DNA of 64,000 nt from an uncultured Coriobacteriaceae bacterium. GTDB lineage: Bacteria > Actinomycetota > Coriobacteriia > Coriobacteriales > Eggerthellaceae. Below, piece after piece: positions 43,218-51,449 of the stretch (position 1 is the stretch's first letter; every line of letters begins with the position of its first letter). Made by a program: the position numbers and the translations under genes. A model generated the notes under the pieces. The model ran no database searches, was not told the origin of the DNA, and was given only the letters and a program-made list of their open reading frames with translations. Location: NCBI GenBank assembly GCA_900550385.1, contig URRZ01000001.1:1-64000 (forward strand), written 5' to 3'.

Positions 43218-43272
43218 CGTGCACGTCGAAAGCGATTTGCCAGCTCGATGCGAATTATCTCCGTCATGCACG
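43218..43272. repeat. Family B palindromic element, copy 1 (weak)
   Basis: Bounded by CGTGCA (43218) and TGCACG (43272). Its right end with flank, CATGCACGGTCATC (43265-43278), is the exact complement of GATGACCGTGCATG at 43358-43371, the left end of the next copy. The gap 43152-43703 holds these two elements and no supported gene. Confidence 0.55.
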
Positions 43273-43360
43273 GTCATCCGTCGTCCATGCCGCCTCTCGA
43301 TTGGGATGGGCCTGCATAGGGCCTGCTCATAGGTTCGAAGCTTGTACCAAGAGAAAAGAT

Positions 43361-43421
43361 GACCGTGCATGCTGCGAGAAACTTTCAAGCACGTGGCTAC
43401 TTTTAATCAGCATGCACGGTC
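43361..43421. repeat. Family B palindromic element, copy 2
   Basis: Perfect 14-bp inverted ends GACCGTGCATGCTG (43361-43374) and CAGCATGCACGGTC (43408-43421), centre 33 bases. It lies about 280 bases before the frameshifted nuclease-like gene. Confidence 0.8.
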
Positions 43422-43703
43422 GCTTGCCATCTGGATGATAGGGATCCTGATTCGACGCGCTGATACCGGGAAAGCTGCGATTCGATGTTTCGACGAAAGC
43501 TGAAACCACCCTTTTCGCTGCCGACTGGATGAAAGCGCCCTTGGGCGGAGGGTGCTCGGAGCGATGGGCAGTTGAGGCGGACAGCGCGGGTCGAACATGT
43601 TGGCTCAGTGTTGGAAAGAGGTTGGATTTCAAGGTGGTCCGGATGGAAAAACCGATGATGCGCCAACGTCCCGCGCGTGAGATGGGGGAGGTAAGGTTCC
43701 CCT

Positions 43704-44887
43704 ATGGAAGCGCCATTGTCCCACATATCCGCCGCGCGTTACTGGCTTGCCTACGGTTTGCAGGGCATTCCTCGCGTGGTCGCGCGGGTTCCCCTGCCGC
43801 TATCTGCCGCTTCGCGCTCGCCGATGCTGGATGGCGCCGGCGGTCGAGGCAAGGCTTTCCCTGCGTGCTCTCTCGAAGGATTCGAAGCTCCTTCGGAAAG
43901 CGCAATCGAGTTTTACGAGTCGCTCGGGTTCTTGGGAGGAAGGCTGCATTTTGCAGTGAACGATCCGGATGAACGGCGGACGCGTCGCGGGATCATCGTG
44001 CACTCGTTTCGGAAGGGCTTTCCTGACGGTTCCGTCCTCCGTTTGTCGAATGGCGCGACGATCTGCTCTCCGGAGCTGACGTTCGTGCAAATGGGATCCG
44101 CCCTGCCGCCCGTTCGCCTTGCGTGCTTCGGGATGTGCTTGTGCGGCATATTCGCCGTCGACCCATCGACGGAAAGCGCCTCCGATCGAGGCGCGCTCGA
44201 GGGCGTCTCCCATCGCTTGCCTCGGCGGGACGCTCTTGCGGAGAAAGCGCGGATCGCCTCTTTCGTCGAATCCCATAGGTGCTTGGTGGGTAGCGGAAAT
44301 GCGAGAAAAGCGTTGCGCCTTATGGTGGAGAGAAGCCGCTCCCCCATGGAGAGCGCTACCGCGTTGATGCTCGCTGCTCCAGCGAGCATGGGCGGCTATG
44401 CACTTCCATGCCATCGTTGAACTGCCGGATCGACCTCCCTGCATGGCTTCACGGAGGCGTTGGGTCCTGCGGAAGGAACAGTTTCGGCTCGAAGCCTTAT
44501 GCGGAATGCGATTTCCTATTCTCCCATGGGGGCAGGACGCTGCTTGCCGACTACCATGGCGGGTGGGCCCATAGCGGCGAGGGGAACGTCCATCACGATT
44601 CGCTCAGGGCGAATGCTTTCGAAAGCCTCGGCTACCCCTATTTCGTCATCACCAAGCAGCAGGTGTTCGATCTTGTTTTGCTCGACAAACTGGTGGATCA
44701 GATCAGAGCGGCTTTGAAGATTCGTTTCAGGACGACGGTAAAGGATTACGATCGCAAGAAAAAGGCCTTGCACGATCAGCTTATCGACGTGATGGGGCGC
44801 GATCTTTACGATGTGCTTGGAAGCCCCGATGGAAGAACGCAGCGAAGCGATTTGAGCGAGCCGTCCGACGCTTTGCATCGTGCATAG
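43704..44887 (+). pseudogene. Frameshifted AbiEi-like / DUF559 nuclease-like gene
   Basis: Two frames join into one protein of about 394 residues. Frame 1 (43704-44420) starts MEAPLSHISAARYWLAYGL after GGGAGGT and contains SPELTFVQMGSALPPVRL. Frame 2 (from 44408) continues PSLNCRIDLPAWLHGG, AECDFLFSHGGRTLLADYHGGWAH and NAFESLGYPYFVITKQQV. One missing base near 44405-44408, inside GGYALP-MPSLNCRIDL, restores a single frame, and the total length of 1184 bases fits a one-base loss. The C-terminal part has the D-x(n)-D-Y-H layout of a very-short-patch-repair/DUF559 endonuclease domain, while the N-terminal part recalls AbiEi-type antitoxin-like proteins of Coriobacteriia. Bracketed by family B palindromes. 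Confidence 0.72.
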
Positions 44888-44933
44888 CGTCGGTTTCTCG
44901 CGATGAGGTTCGGAAAAAGAGTCGCCATGCACG
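44879..44933. repeat. Family B palindromic element, copy 3
   Basis: CGTGCAT (44879-44885) and ATGCACG (44927-44933). The stop codon of the frameshifted gene (44885-44887) lies inside the left end, so the gene runs right up to the repeat. Confidence 0.6.
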
Positions 44934-45020
44934 GTCAACCTGTTGATTTCAGGGCCGGGCGCCTGCTTACGTCTGGAAAGCACCTGATGGGAAAAGGTTT
45001 CGTGCATGCCATCAATAATA

Positions 45021-45083
45021 GGACCGTGCATTTCGGGGATTATCCGCATCGTTGCGGCGAATCCGTTTCGAAATGCACGATCC
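45021..45083. repeat. Family B palindromic element, copy 4
   Basis: GGACCGTGCATTTCGGGGAT opens it and CGAAATGCACGATCC closes it. The inner 11-bp arms CGTGCATTTCG (45025-45035) and CGAAATGCACG (45069-45079) are exact. A further inverted pair, CATGCACG (44926) with CGTGCATG (45001), spans the space between copies 3 and 4. Confidence 0.8.
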
Positions 45084-45114
45084 GGGGGTGCGTCTGGCGC
45101 CGGCATGCGCTCGG

Positions 45115-46530
45115 TCAGCGCCGGCCTTGGGCGCGGAGCTTCTCCATGTCGGAGTCGGCCATGCCCTGGGTGGGGTCTTGGCGCTTGGCGTGCATGGGGT
45201 CGTCGGGGTCGCTCCACAGGCGTTCAGCGACTGGGGCCCATGCCTCGATGGAGTCGCGGTACTTCGCGCACAGGTCGCGGGCGCTCTCCTTGGCCTGCAG
45301 GTCGGTGGAGTGCGCGCCGGTGCGTTCGACCATCTCGGCCAGCACGTTCTGGTTCTCCAGGATGGGGCAGGGGCGCAGTAGGTTGTCGTTGAACGGCTGC
45401 CCGTCGTGGTAGGCCATGAAGAGGGGCGATTTCAGCGCGTCGAGCAGCGAGCTTTCGCGGATGTTGGCGTTGGCGTAGTGGGCGAACACGCACGGTTCCA
45501 CGTCGCCCGCCGCATTGATGTGCAGATAGCGCCGCCCGCCCGCGATGCAGCCGCCCACGAACTCGCCGTCGTTCTGGAAATCGAGCGTGAACAGCGGTTT
45601 TTCCTGGCGCATCCGGCGCACGAAACGGTACAGGTGCTCGCGCTGCCCGGGCGTCACCATCAGGTCGGTGGGCGCGTCGACGCCTACGGGGAAGTACGTG
45701 AAGATCCACGCGAACAGCACGCCTTGGCCGATCATCCAGTCGAAGAACTCCTCGGACGCGATCGAGTCCGCATTCGCGCTCGTGTAGCAGCATGACACGC
45801 CGAACGGCAGCCCGTGCTCGCGCAGCAGCTCGAACGCGCGGGTCACCTTGCCGAACGTCCCCTCGCCGCGGCGGCCGTCGGTGGCGGCTTCGAACCCCTC
45901 CACGCTGATGGCGGGGACGAAATTCTTGACGCGGATCATCTCCTGGCAGAACTCCTCGTCGATGAGGGTGCCGTTGGTGAACGAGAGGAACGCGCAGTCG
46001 GGATGCGCCTCGCACAGGCGGATGAGGTCCCGCTTGCGCACAAGCGGCTCGCCGCCGGTGTAGATGTAGACATGCGTGCCCAGCTCCTTGCCTTGGCGGA
46101 TGATCGAGTCGAGCTCGTCGTAGCTGAGGTTGAGGTTGCGCCCGTACTCGGCCGCCCAGCAGCCGGTGCAGTGCAGGTTGCAGGCGCTCGTGGGATCCAT
46201 CAGCACCGCCCAAGGGATGTTGCAGCCGTGCTTCACGCGGTTCTTCTCCTGCTCGGGCCACGCCATCAGGTTGGCGTCGACGATGAACGTGCGCAGCAGC
46301 GCATCGCGCACCTCGGGATTGAGGTCGAGCGCCTTCATGATGAGCCGGTACCAGTTGTTCTGGCTGTCGATGGCGGTGCGGAACGCCTTGCGCTGGCTAG
46401 GGAACAGGTCGTCGGGCGCCGCCTCGTCCAGCAGGTCCATGATCTTGCGGACGTGGTTCTCCGGGTCGTCCAAAAGGTAGTCCACGGCCTTGTTGTACGC
46501 AGCTCGCTTCACATGATCGGTCGCCTTCAT
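45115..46530 (-). CDS. Radical SAM protein with SPASM-like C-terminus
   Basis: 471 residues. The SAM 4Fe-4S motif is CNLHCTGC (Cys117, 121, 124) in PTSACNLHCTGCWAAEYG, followed by YIYTGGEPLVRKRDLIRLCE. A second Cys region (GGCIAGGRRYLHINAAGDVEPCVFAHYANANIRE, then LLRPCPILEN) resembles the SPASM auxiliary-cluster pattern. The first ~100 residues form a helical extension (DHVKRAAYNKAVDYLLDDPENHVRKIMDLLDE). Proteins of this type are common in anaerobic actinobacteria; the substrate is unknown. AAGGA precedes ATG 46530. Divergent from a TetR gene with a shared operator, so probably regulated by it. Confidence 0.87.
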   Translation of the reverse strand: MKATDHVKRAAYNKAVDYLLDDPENHVRKIMDLLDEAAPDDLFPSQRKAFRTAIDSQNNWYRLIMKALDLNPEVRDALLRTFIVDANLMAWPEQEKNRVKHGCNIPWAVLMDPTSACNLHCTGCWAAEYGRNLNLSYDELDSIIRQGKELGTHVYIYTGGEPLVRKRDLIRLCEAHPDCAFLSFTNGTLIDEEFCQEMIRVKNFVPAISVEGFEAATDGRRGEGTFGKVTRAFELLREHGLPFGVSCCYTSANADSIASEEFFDWMIGQGVLFAWIFTYFPVGVDAPTDLMVTPGQREHLYRFVRRMRQEKPLFTLDFQNDGEFVGGCIAGGRRYLHINAAGDVEPCVFAHYANANIRESSLLDALKSPLFMAYHDGQPFNDNLLRPCPILENQNVLAEMVERTGAHSTDLQAKESARDLCAKYRDSIEAWAPVAERLWSDPDDPMHAKRQDPTQGMADSDMEKLRAQGRR

Positions 46531-46648
46531 CTTCGATCCTTCCTCCCCGCTTCGGGGCCGCTTCCCACCGCTAGGAGGGCGCGGCGGGAAGCTCCATCGC
46601 CGGAAACCGTGCGGTTCCGGACGGTGGTTGCTCGTGTTATGCATCAAG

Positions 46649-46663
46649 TGTTGAACATCAACA
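46649..46663. promoter_or_regulatory. Candidate TetR operator in the divergent promoter
   Basis: TGTTGA-ACA-TCAACA, a perfect 6-bp palindrome with a 3-base centre. It overlaps the -35 of the rightward promoter and the -35-like TTGTTG of the leftward one. Confidence 0.6.
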
Positions 46664-46678
46664 AGTGTGGATTATAAT
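46651..46678 (+). promoter_or_regulatory. Promoter of the TetR-family gene
   Basis: TTGAAC (46651-46656) and TATAAT (46673-46678), spacer 16. On the other strand TTGTTG and CATAAC with 17 bases can serve the radical-SAM gene. The space up to 46774 shows nothing else. Confidence 0.65.
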
Positions 46679-46774
46679 GCGGAAGGAAGCGCTCGGCGCA
46701 TGCTCCACGCGATCTCGCCGGGCTATTCAACGCTTCATGCGAAATCGGAGAATTGGAAGGGGAGGGCGGGCCCG

Positions 46775-47431
46775 ATGGTGGAACGCAACAAGCTCGCGGA
46801 GGCGCGCGAGGCCGGGGTCGATCGCAAGGACAAGCGGGTCGCGCGCACCGAGAAGGCCATCCGCGCGGCGTTCTTCAAGCTGCTTGCCGACGTCGATTAC
46901 GAGAAGATCAGCGTGTCGGCGCTTTCGCGCGAAGCGGGGGTCGACCGCAAGACATTCTACCTTCACTACAAATCGATCGACGCGCTCGCCGACGAGCTTC
47001 TGCGCGAGCGCGCGCGTTTGATGGTGCGCTCGCTCATCGACGGGCTACACGCGCGGGAATGCGATCGCTCATCGGAGCCGCTCAAAATCGCCGAGCTGTC
47101 CTCGGCTTTCTGGGGCGAGTTCGCGTCGGATATGCCGCATCTGCGAAGCCAGATGAGGCATCTGCCCATGGAGATGGTGCTTGATCGCCTGCCCGACATG
47201 CTCACCGAGGCATTCGTCGAGGATGGGCGCCTCGCCGGAGAGATGCCATCCGATATGCCGAAGTGCTACGAGCAGCTTTGTGCCGCGTTTGTCGGGGCGG
47301 GCATGATAGCCCTGTTCAGGCGGTGGCTGCTCTTCGATTCCGAGGATGCGACGCTCGAGGAGGCGGCTGCGTTATCGGAGATGCTGGTGTTCGACGGCCT
47401 GCACGGCGTGACGAAGGTCCCGATGCCCTAG
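46775..47431 (+). CDS. TetR/AcrR-family transcriptional regulator
   Basis: 218 residues. The N-terminal helix-turn-helix reads RTEKAIRAAFFKLLADVDYEKISVSALSREAGVDRKTFYLHYKSIDALADEL, a DhaS-like TetR pattern. The all-helical ligand domain follows and carries no known signature. The ATG at 46775 has AAGGGGAGGG upstream; the frame stays open to 46667 but lacks a ribosome site there. It probably represses itself and the divergent radical-SAM gene through the palindrome at 46649. The ligand is unknown. Confidence 0.87.
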   Translation: MVERNKLAEAREAGVDRKDKRVARTEKAIRAAFFKLLADVDYEKISVSALSREAGVDRKTFYLHYKSIDALADELLRERARLMVRSLIDGLHARECDRSSEPLKIAELSSAFWGEFASDMPHLRSQMRHLPMEMVLDRLPDMLTEAFVEDGRLAGEMPSDMPKCYEQLCAAFVGAGMIALFRRWLLFDSEDATLEEAAALSEMLVFDGLHGVTKVPMP

Positions 47432-47545
47432 CCGGATCGCGTTGAAGGCAGAGCGGGGGTGGAACGGGTGGAGCGCGGAGCCGCCCCCCGGCCCGCCCCC
47501 GTCCCGCCTGCGAGCGTGCACATCTGTGCTTTTTGCTTGCAACGG

Positions 47546-47569
47546 GCCCGCCGCATGCTCGCGGCGGGC
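47546..47569 (+). terminator. Hairpin after the TetR gene
   Basis: GCCCGCCGC and GCGGCGGGC pair perfectly over a 6-base loop, followed by GGTTTGGC. The tail is short of U, so termination is probable but not certain. Confidence 0.5.
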
Positions 47570-47595
47570 GGTTTGGCTATACTGGCAAGCTGTTA

Positions 47596-47706
47596 CGAGT
47601 GCCTCGAATGGGCTTGGGCGGCGCCAAGTTCCGAACCTGGTCAGGTCCGGGAGGAAGCAGCCATAAGGGACCGCTGACGAGCGCCCATGCCTATTCGAGG
47701 CACTCG
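47596..47706 (+). ncRNA. ffs: Signal recognition particle RNA (small bacterial type)
   Basis: The conserved domain IV core is intact: TTCCGAACCTGGTCAGGTCC then GGAGGAAGCAGCCATAAGGG. The ends CGAGTGCCTCGAAT and ATTCGAGGCACTCG pair into the terminal stem, giving an RNA of about 111 bases. It binds Ffh to target membrane proteins. TATACT at 47578-47583 is a likely -10. The gene sits just upstream of dedA and dnaX; ffs beside dnaX is a widespread arrangement. Confidence 0.95.
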
Positions 47707-47738
47707 CGTGTCGCCGGCCGGATGACCGGCGACACGCG
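47705..47738 (+). terminator. Strong hairpin directly after ffs
   Basis: CGCGTGTCGCCGG (47705-47717) and CCGGCGACACGCG (47726-47738) form a perfect 13-bp stem over 8 bases. No U-tract, but the position at the end of ffs suggests processing or termination. Confidence 0.6.
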
Positions 47739-47758
47739 CATCTAGGCGAAAGGCATTC

Positions 47759-48439
47759 ATGGAGATCATCGATTTCTTCGTCAACCTGCTGTCGGATCCG
47801 CGCGGGGCGATAGCGGGCTGGATCATCACACTCGGCCCGGTCATGGTGTACACGCCGCTGTGGCTCATCGTGTTCGTCGAGACCGGCCTGGTGTTCTTCC
47901 CGTTCCTGCCGGGCGATTCGCTGCTGTTCGCGGCGGGCGTGTTCTCGGCCGACGGCGGCGGCTTGCATGTGGTGGCCACGCTTCTGGTCTTCTACACCGC
48001 GGCCATTCTGGGCAACACGTCGAACTACTGGATAGCCCGCTTCTTCGGCAAGCGCATCATCGATTCGGGCAAGGTGAAGGCGCTCACGCCCGAGCGCATG
48101 GCCAAACTCGACGAGTTCTTCGAGAAGTACGGCGGGCTCACCATCGTCATCACGCGCTTCATGCCGTTCTTCCGCACGTTCGCCCCGTTCATCGCGGGCA
48201 CCGGCCATATGAACTTCGCCAAGTTCACGCTGTTCAACTGCATCGGCGGCATCGCATGGGTCAGCTTGTTCGTGCTGGTGGGCTACTTCTTCGGCGGCGT
48301 GCCGTTCGTCCAGGAGCACTTCGAGGTCATCGTCTTGGGCATCGTGGCGGTGTCGGTGGCGCCCGCGATCATCGGCGCGGTGAAGGCCGCCTTGGGTTCG
48401 CGCAAGGGCAAGGCTGCGGAGGCGGAGGACGCCCGGTAG
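47759..48439 (+). CDS. DedA-family membrane protein
   Basis: 226 residues. Family motifs: ETGLVFFPFLPGDSLLFAAG (re-entrant loop), NTSNYWIARFFGKRII, FFEKYGGLTIVITRFMPFFRTFAPFIAGTGHMNFAKFTLFN with the conserved R-x(3)-P-x(2)-R, and C-terminal helices (VSLFVLVGYFFGG, IVLGIVAVSVAPAIIGAV). DedA proteins are lipid scramblases or flippases for undecaprenyl phosphate or phospholipids. AAAGG precedes ATG 47759, 50 bases after ffs. Likely in its own or the ffs-read-through transcript. Confidence 0.92.
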   Translation: MEIIDFFVNLLSDPRGAIAGWIITLGPVMVYTPLWLIVFVETGLVFFPFLPGDSLLFAAGVFSADGGGLHVVATLLVFYTAAILGNTSNYWIARFFGKRIIDSGKVKALTPERMAKLDEFFEKYGGLTIVITRFMPFFRTFAPFIAGTGHMNFAKFTLFNCIGGIAWVSLFVLVGYFFGGVPFVQEHFEVIVLGIVAVSVAPAIIGAVKAALGSRKGKAAEAEDAR

Positions 48440-48584
48440 GGCTCGATAGCGAATTCGCGGAGAGCGCGGGGTTGCGCCCTCGCCGCGAGGCAAGTGGGTT
48501 ACCATGGGAGGCGTCCTTTTCGGAGGGCGCCTCCCGTCGTTTCGGCGCGTCGCGGCGGGAATCGATCGGGGAAAGGTGGCGTGG

Positions 48585-50990
48585 ATGGCGGAGTCGCTGT
48601 ACAGGAAATATCGACCGCAGATCTTCGAGGACGTGGTCGGCCAGGAGCACATCGAGCGCACGCTGAAGAACGCCATCGAGCAGGACAAGGTGAGCCATGC
48701 CTACCTGTTCTGCGGGCCGCGCGGAACCGGCAAGACCACCACGGCGCGCCTGCTTGCGAAGGCGCTGCTATGCGAGAAGGGCCCCACGCCCGATCCCGAC
48801 GGAACGTGCGACGACTGCCGGATGATCGCCAACGGCGAGCACCCCGACGTCAACGAGCTGGACGCCGCCAGCCGCACCGGCGTTGAGAACGTGCGCGAGG
48901 AGATCATCGGGCGCGTGCAGTTCGCCCCCACGCGCGGCCGCTACAAGGTCTACATCATCGACGAGGTCCACATGCTGTCGCCGGCAGCGTTCAACGCCCT
49001 GCTGAAGACGCTGGAGGAGCCGCCGAGCCACGTGGTGTTCATCCTGTGCACCACCGACCCCCAAAGCGTCCCCGAGACGATCCACTCGCGCTGCCAGCGC
49101 TTCGATTTCAGGCGCATCTCCATCGAGGCGATGGTGTCGCGCCTCGGCGCGATATGCGTGGCGGAAGGCGTGGAGTTCGAAGGGGAGGCGCTCGACCTCA
49201 TCGCGCATCGCGCCGACGGCGGCATGCGCAACGCCCTCACCTCCTTGGAGCAGGTGATCGTCTTCTCCGATGGGGCCGTGACGCTGGAGGCCGCCGAGCG
49301 GGTGCTGGGGTCGCTGGATTCGAGCGACTTCGGCGACATCGTGGGCGCGATAGGGAAACGCGATGCGGCGACGTGCTTCCGCTGGACGGCGGAGTACGTC
49401 GAGACCGGCGCCGATCTGGCGCAGTTCACGCGTGATTTGTCCCAGCATGTGCGCAACCTGTACGTGATGACGCTCGCGGGCGCCGACGTGGCGCTGGAGG
49501 TGAGCCCGAGCGAGAGGCGCGAGCTGGAGGCGGAGCTGCCCCTGTTCGCGCCCGACCGCCTCGCGCGGCTGTTGGGCATCCTGGGCGAGCTTTCCGGCGA
49601 GCTGAAGACGTCGACGAACCCGCGCCTGTCCTTCGAGATCGCGCTCACCCGCATGGTGCGGCCCGACTCCGACCTCACGCTGGAGTCGCTGGCGGAACGC
49701 GTCGAGGCGCTGGAGTCGGGCTATTCCGCCGTCGCGCACGTGTCGTCCGCCCCCGCCGCGGCGTCCGGGGGCGTCCCCTTGGCGCAAAGCGGATTCCGGC
49801 AAGCGCCCGTTGCGGAGCAGCCCGCCCCCGAGCCGGTTCCGGAGCCCCGAGCGGCGCATCCCGTGCAGCCGGCCGTGCAGCCGGAGGCCCGGCCCGATGG
49901 CTGGGGCGAGGCGCGGCACGCCGCAGAGGCGGCCCCGGCGGCTTCGGCGCCTGCGGAGCCTGCGTCGATGGCGACGCGGGAGCAGTCGCGCATGGCCGCT
50001 GCGGATGCCCCGTTTGCCGACGCCGCCCCTGCTTCCGTCGCTTCGGCGTCCCCACAGCAGGCGGCTCCGCAGGCCGTCGGGGCTGGCGCATCGGCGCAGC
50101 TTTCCGCGAGCCTGGGCAACCCCGCCGCCCTCCAGCGCATCTGGCAGAGCGCCCTGTCCTCGCTGAAGAAGGAGAAGGCGGCGTTCGGCGTGCTGTTCCT
50201 CAACACTAAGGCGGTGTTCGACGCCGCCGCCGGCGCGCTGGCCATCGACTTCCCCGTGGAGAACACGTTCGCGTTCAAAGCCGCGCAGAAGCCCGACGTG
50301 CAGGATGCGGTGGCGTCCGCGCTCGAGCGCGCCTGCGGCGAGCGCTTGGCGTTCTCCTACACGCAGGGCGCGCAGCGGGTTTCGCTGGGCGGCGGCCATA
50401 TCCCGCAGGAGCCGCAGGCCTCCGCGCAGGTTCAGGCCCGTTCTCCGCAACCGGAGCCCCAGTCCCAACCGCAGCCTCAACCCCAGGCTCGCGATTCCGC
50501 CGAGCCTGCCGTAGCGGCGGCGCCGGCGGCGCCGGCGACGGGTGCCGCCGCGCCCGCATACGCCGACGATGCGGTCCCCTATGACGATGACGCCGTTCCC
50601 TATGACGACGTGGTTCCTTACGGCGACGATGCGGTGCCTTACGGCGGCCCCGCCTTCGATGGGGGCGCGATGCCCTATGGCGGAGATGCGGCGCCCTACG
50701 GCGAACCCGCCCACGCCGTTCCCGCGTTCCAAGACGCGTCTTCGAGGGCGCCCTACGAACGGCAGTCGGGCCAAGGCGCCGCCTCGACGGATGCCGCGGC
50801 GCCGCGATCCTCGGTGATGCCCGCCGCTGCCGAGCGCGCCGCCGCCTCGTCCGACGGGCGGGTCGGCATCGGGCCCGACCCCGCCGCATCCGCTGCGCCT
50901 GCCGAGCCCGTCGAGGACGCCCGCGACCTGCAGGCGATCCTCGCGGCCGGATTCGGCGATGGCGTAACGTTCGAAGAAGTGAGAGAATAG
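48585..50990 (+). CDS. dnaX: DNA polymerase III gamma/tau subunit
   Basis: 801 residues. The clamp-loader AAA+ core holds Walker A FCGPRGTGKTTTARLLAKALLC, a zinc-type Cys set (C-x(n)-CDDC after it), Walker B KVYIIDEVHMLSPAAFNALLKTLEEPP and the sensor RCQRFDFRRIS. Domain III follows to about residue 370. The C-terminal half is Ala/Pro/Gln-rich and contains a tandem run of about six VPYDDD/VPYGGD-type units at about residues 660-705 (50570-50705). ATG 48585 has GGGGAAAGG upstream. No A-rich frameshift site for a separate gamma product was seen. Confidence 0.95.
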   Translation: MAESLYRKYRPQIFEDVVGQEHIERTLKNAIEQDKVSHAYLFCGPRGTGKTTTARLLAKALLCEKGPTPDPDGTCDDCRMIANGEHPDVNELDAASRTGVENVREEIIGRVQFAPTRGRYKVYIIDEVHMLSPAAFNALLKTLEEPPSHVVFILCTTDPQSVPETIHSRCQRFDFRRISIEAMVSRLGAICVAEGVEFEGEALDLIAHRADGGMRNALTSLEQVIVFSDGAVTLEAAERVLGSLDSSDFGDIVGAIGKRDAATCFRWTAEYVETGADLAQFTRDLSQHVRNLYVMTLAGADVALEVSPSERRELEAELPLFAPDRLARLLGILGELSGELKTSTNPRLSFEIALTRMVRPDSDLTLESLAERVEALESGYSAVAHVSSAPAAASGGVPLAQSGFRQAPVAEQPAPEPVPEPRAAHPVQPAVQPEARPDGWGEARHAAEAAPAASAPAEPASMATREQSRMAAADAPFADAAPASVASASPQQAAPQAVGAGASAQLSASLGNPAALQRIWQSALSSLKKEKAAFGVLFLNTKAVFDAAAGALAIDFPVENTFAFKAAQKPDVQDAVASALERACGERLAFSYTQGAQRVSLGGGHIPQEPQASAQVQARSPQPEPQSQPQPQPQARDSAEPAVAAAPAAPATGAAAPAYADDAVPYDDDAVPYDDVVPYGDDAVPYGGPAFDGGAMPYGGDAAPYGEPAHAVPAFQDASSRAPYERQSGQGAASTDAAAPRSSVMPAAAERAAASSDGRVGIGPDPAASAAPAEPVEDARDLQAILAAGFGDGVTFEEVRE

Positions 50991-51089
50991 CTCGTCAACG
51001 CACGAGACGGATTCGAAAAGGGCGAGGCGGCAGCCGCCTTGCGCAGTTGGTCGTGCCGCTTCGGCACTTTGAAGAACAGGAGTGAGACG

Positions 51090-51437
51090 ATGTCCAGACG
51101 AGGTGGATTCCCCGGAGGCATGGGCGGCGGCAACATGAACGCCATGCTCAAGCAGGCGCAGAAGATGCAGGCGGAGCTTGCGAAAGCGCAGGACGAGATC
51201 AAGGAGATGACCTTCACCGGAACCGCCGGCGGCGGCATGGTGAAGGTGACGGCGCTGGGCGACCAGACCATCCAGAACGTGGAGATCGACCCGGCCGCCG
51301 TGGATCCCGACGACGTCGAGATGCTGCAGGATCTGGTGTGCGCCGCCGTCAACGAGGCGCTGCGCGGCATTCAAGAGATGAGCTCGCAGCGCATGAACTC
51401 CGTGACGGGCGGGATGAACATCCCCGGCTTGATGTAG
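51090..51437 (+). CDS. YbaB/EbfC nucleoid-associated protein
   Basis: 115 residues. The core NMNAMLKQAQKMQAELAKAQDEIKEMTFTGTAGGGMVKVTALGDQTIQNVEIDP is characteristic. It binds DNA as a dimer. CAGGAG precedes ATG 51090. The order dnaX-ybaB-recR is conserved in most bacteria and supports a recombination/repair link. 99 bases separate it from dnaX, 12 from recR. Confidence 0.95.
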   Translation: MSRRGGFPGGMGGGNMNAMLKQAQKMQAELAKAQDEIKEMTFTGTAGGGMVKVTALGDQTIQNVEIDPAAVDPDDVEMLQDLVCAAVNEALRGIQEMSSQRMNSVTGGMNIPGLM

Positions 51438-51449
51438 CGGCGACGGCGC

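Noticed and set aside
43529..43972. Short ORFs upstream of and overlapping the frameshifted nuclease-like gene
   Set aside because: No ribosome sites or recognisable domains, and they overlap the better supported frame starting at 43704.
43940..44010. Further GTGCA/TGCAT-like words inside the nuclease-like gene
   Set aside because: They lie in a stretch that encodes conserved family sequence (LHFAVNDPDERR and VHSF), so they are probably codon-driven and not another family B copy.
49400..50200. Programmed frameshift in dnaX for a gamma product
   Set aside because: No A-AAA-AAG or similar slippery heptamer with a following stem was found at the end of the clamp-loader core.
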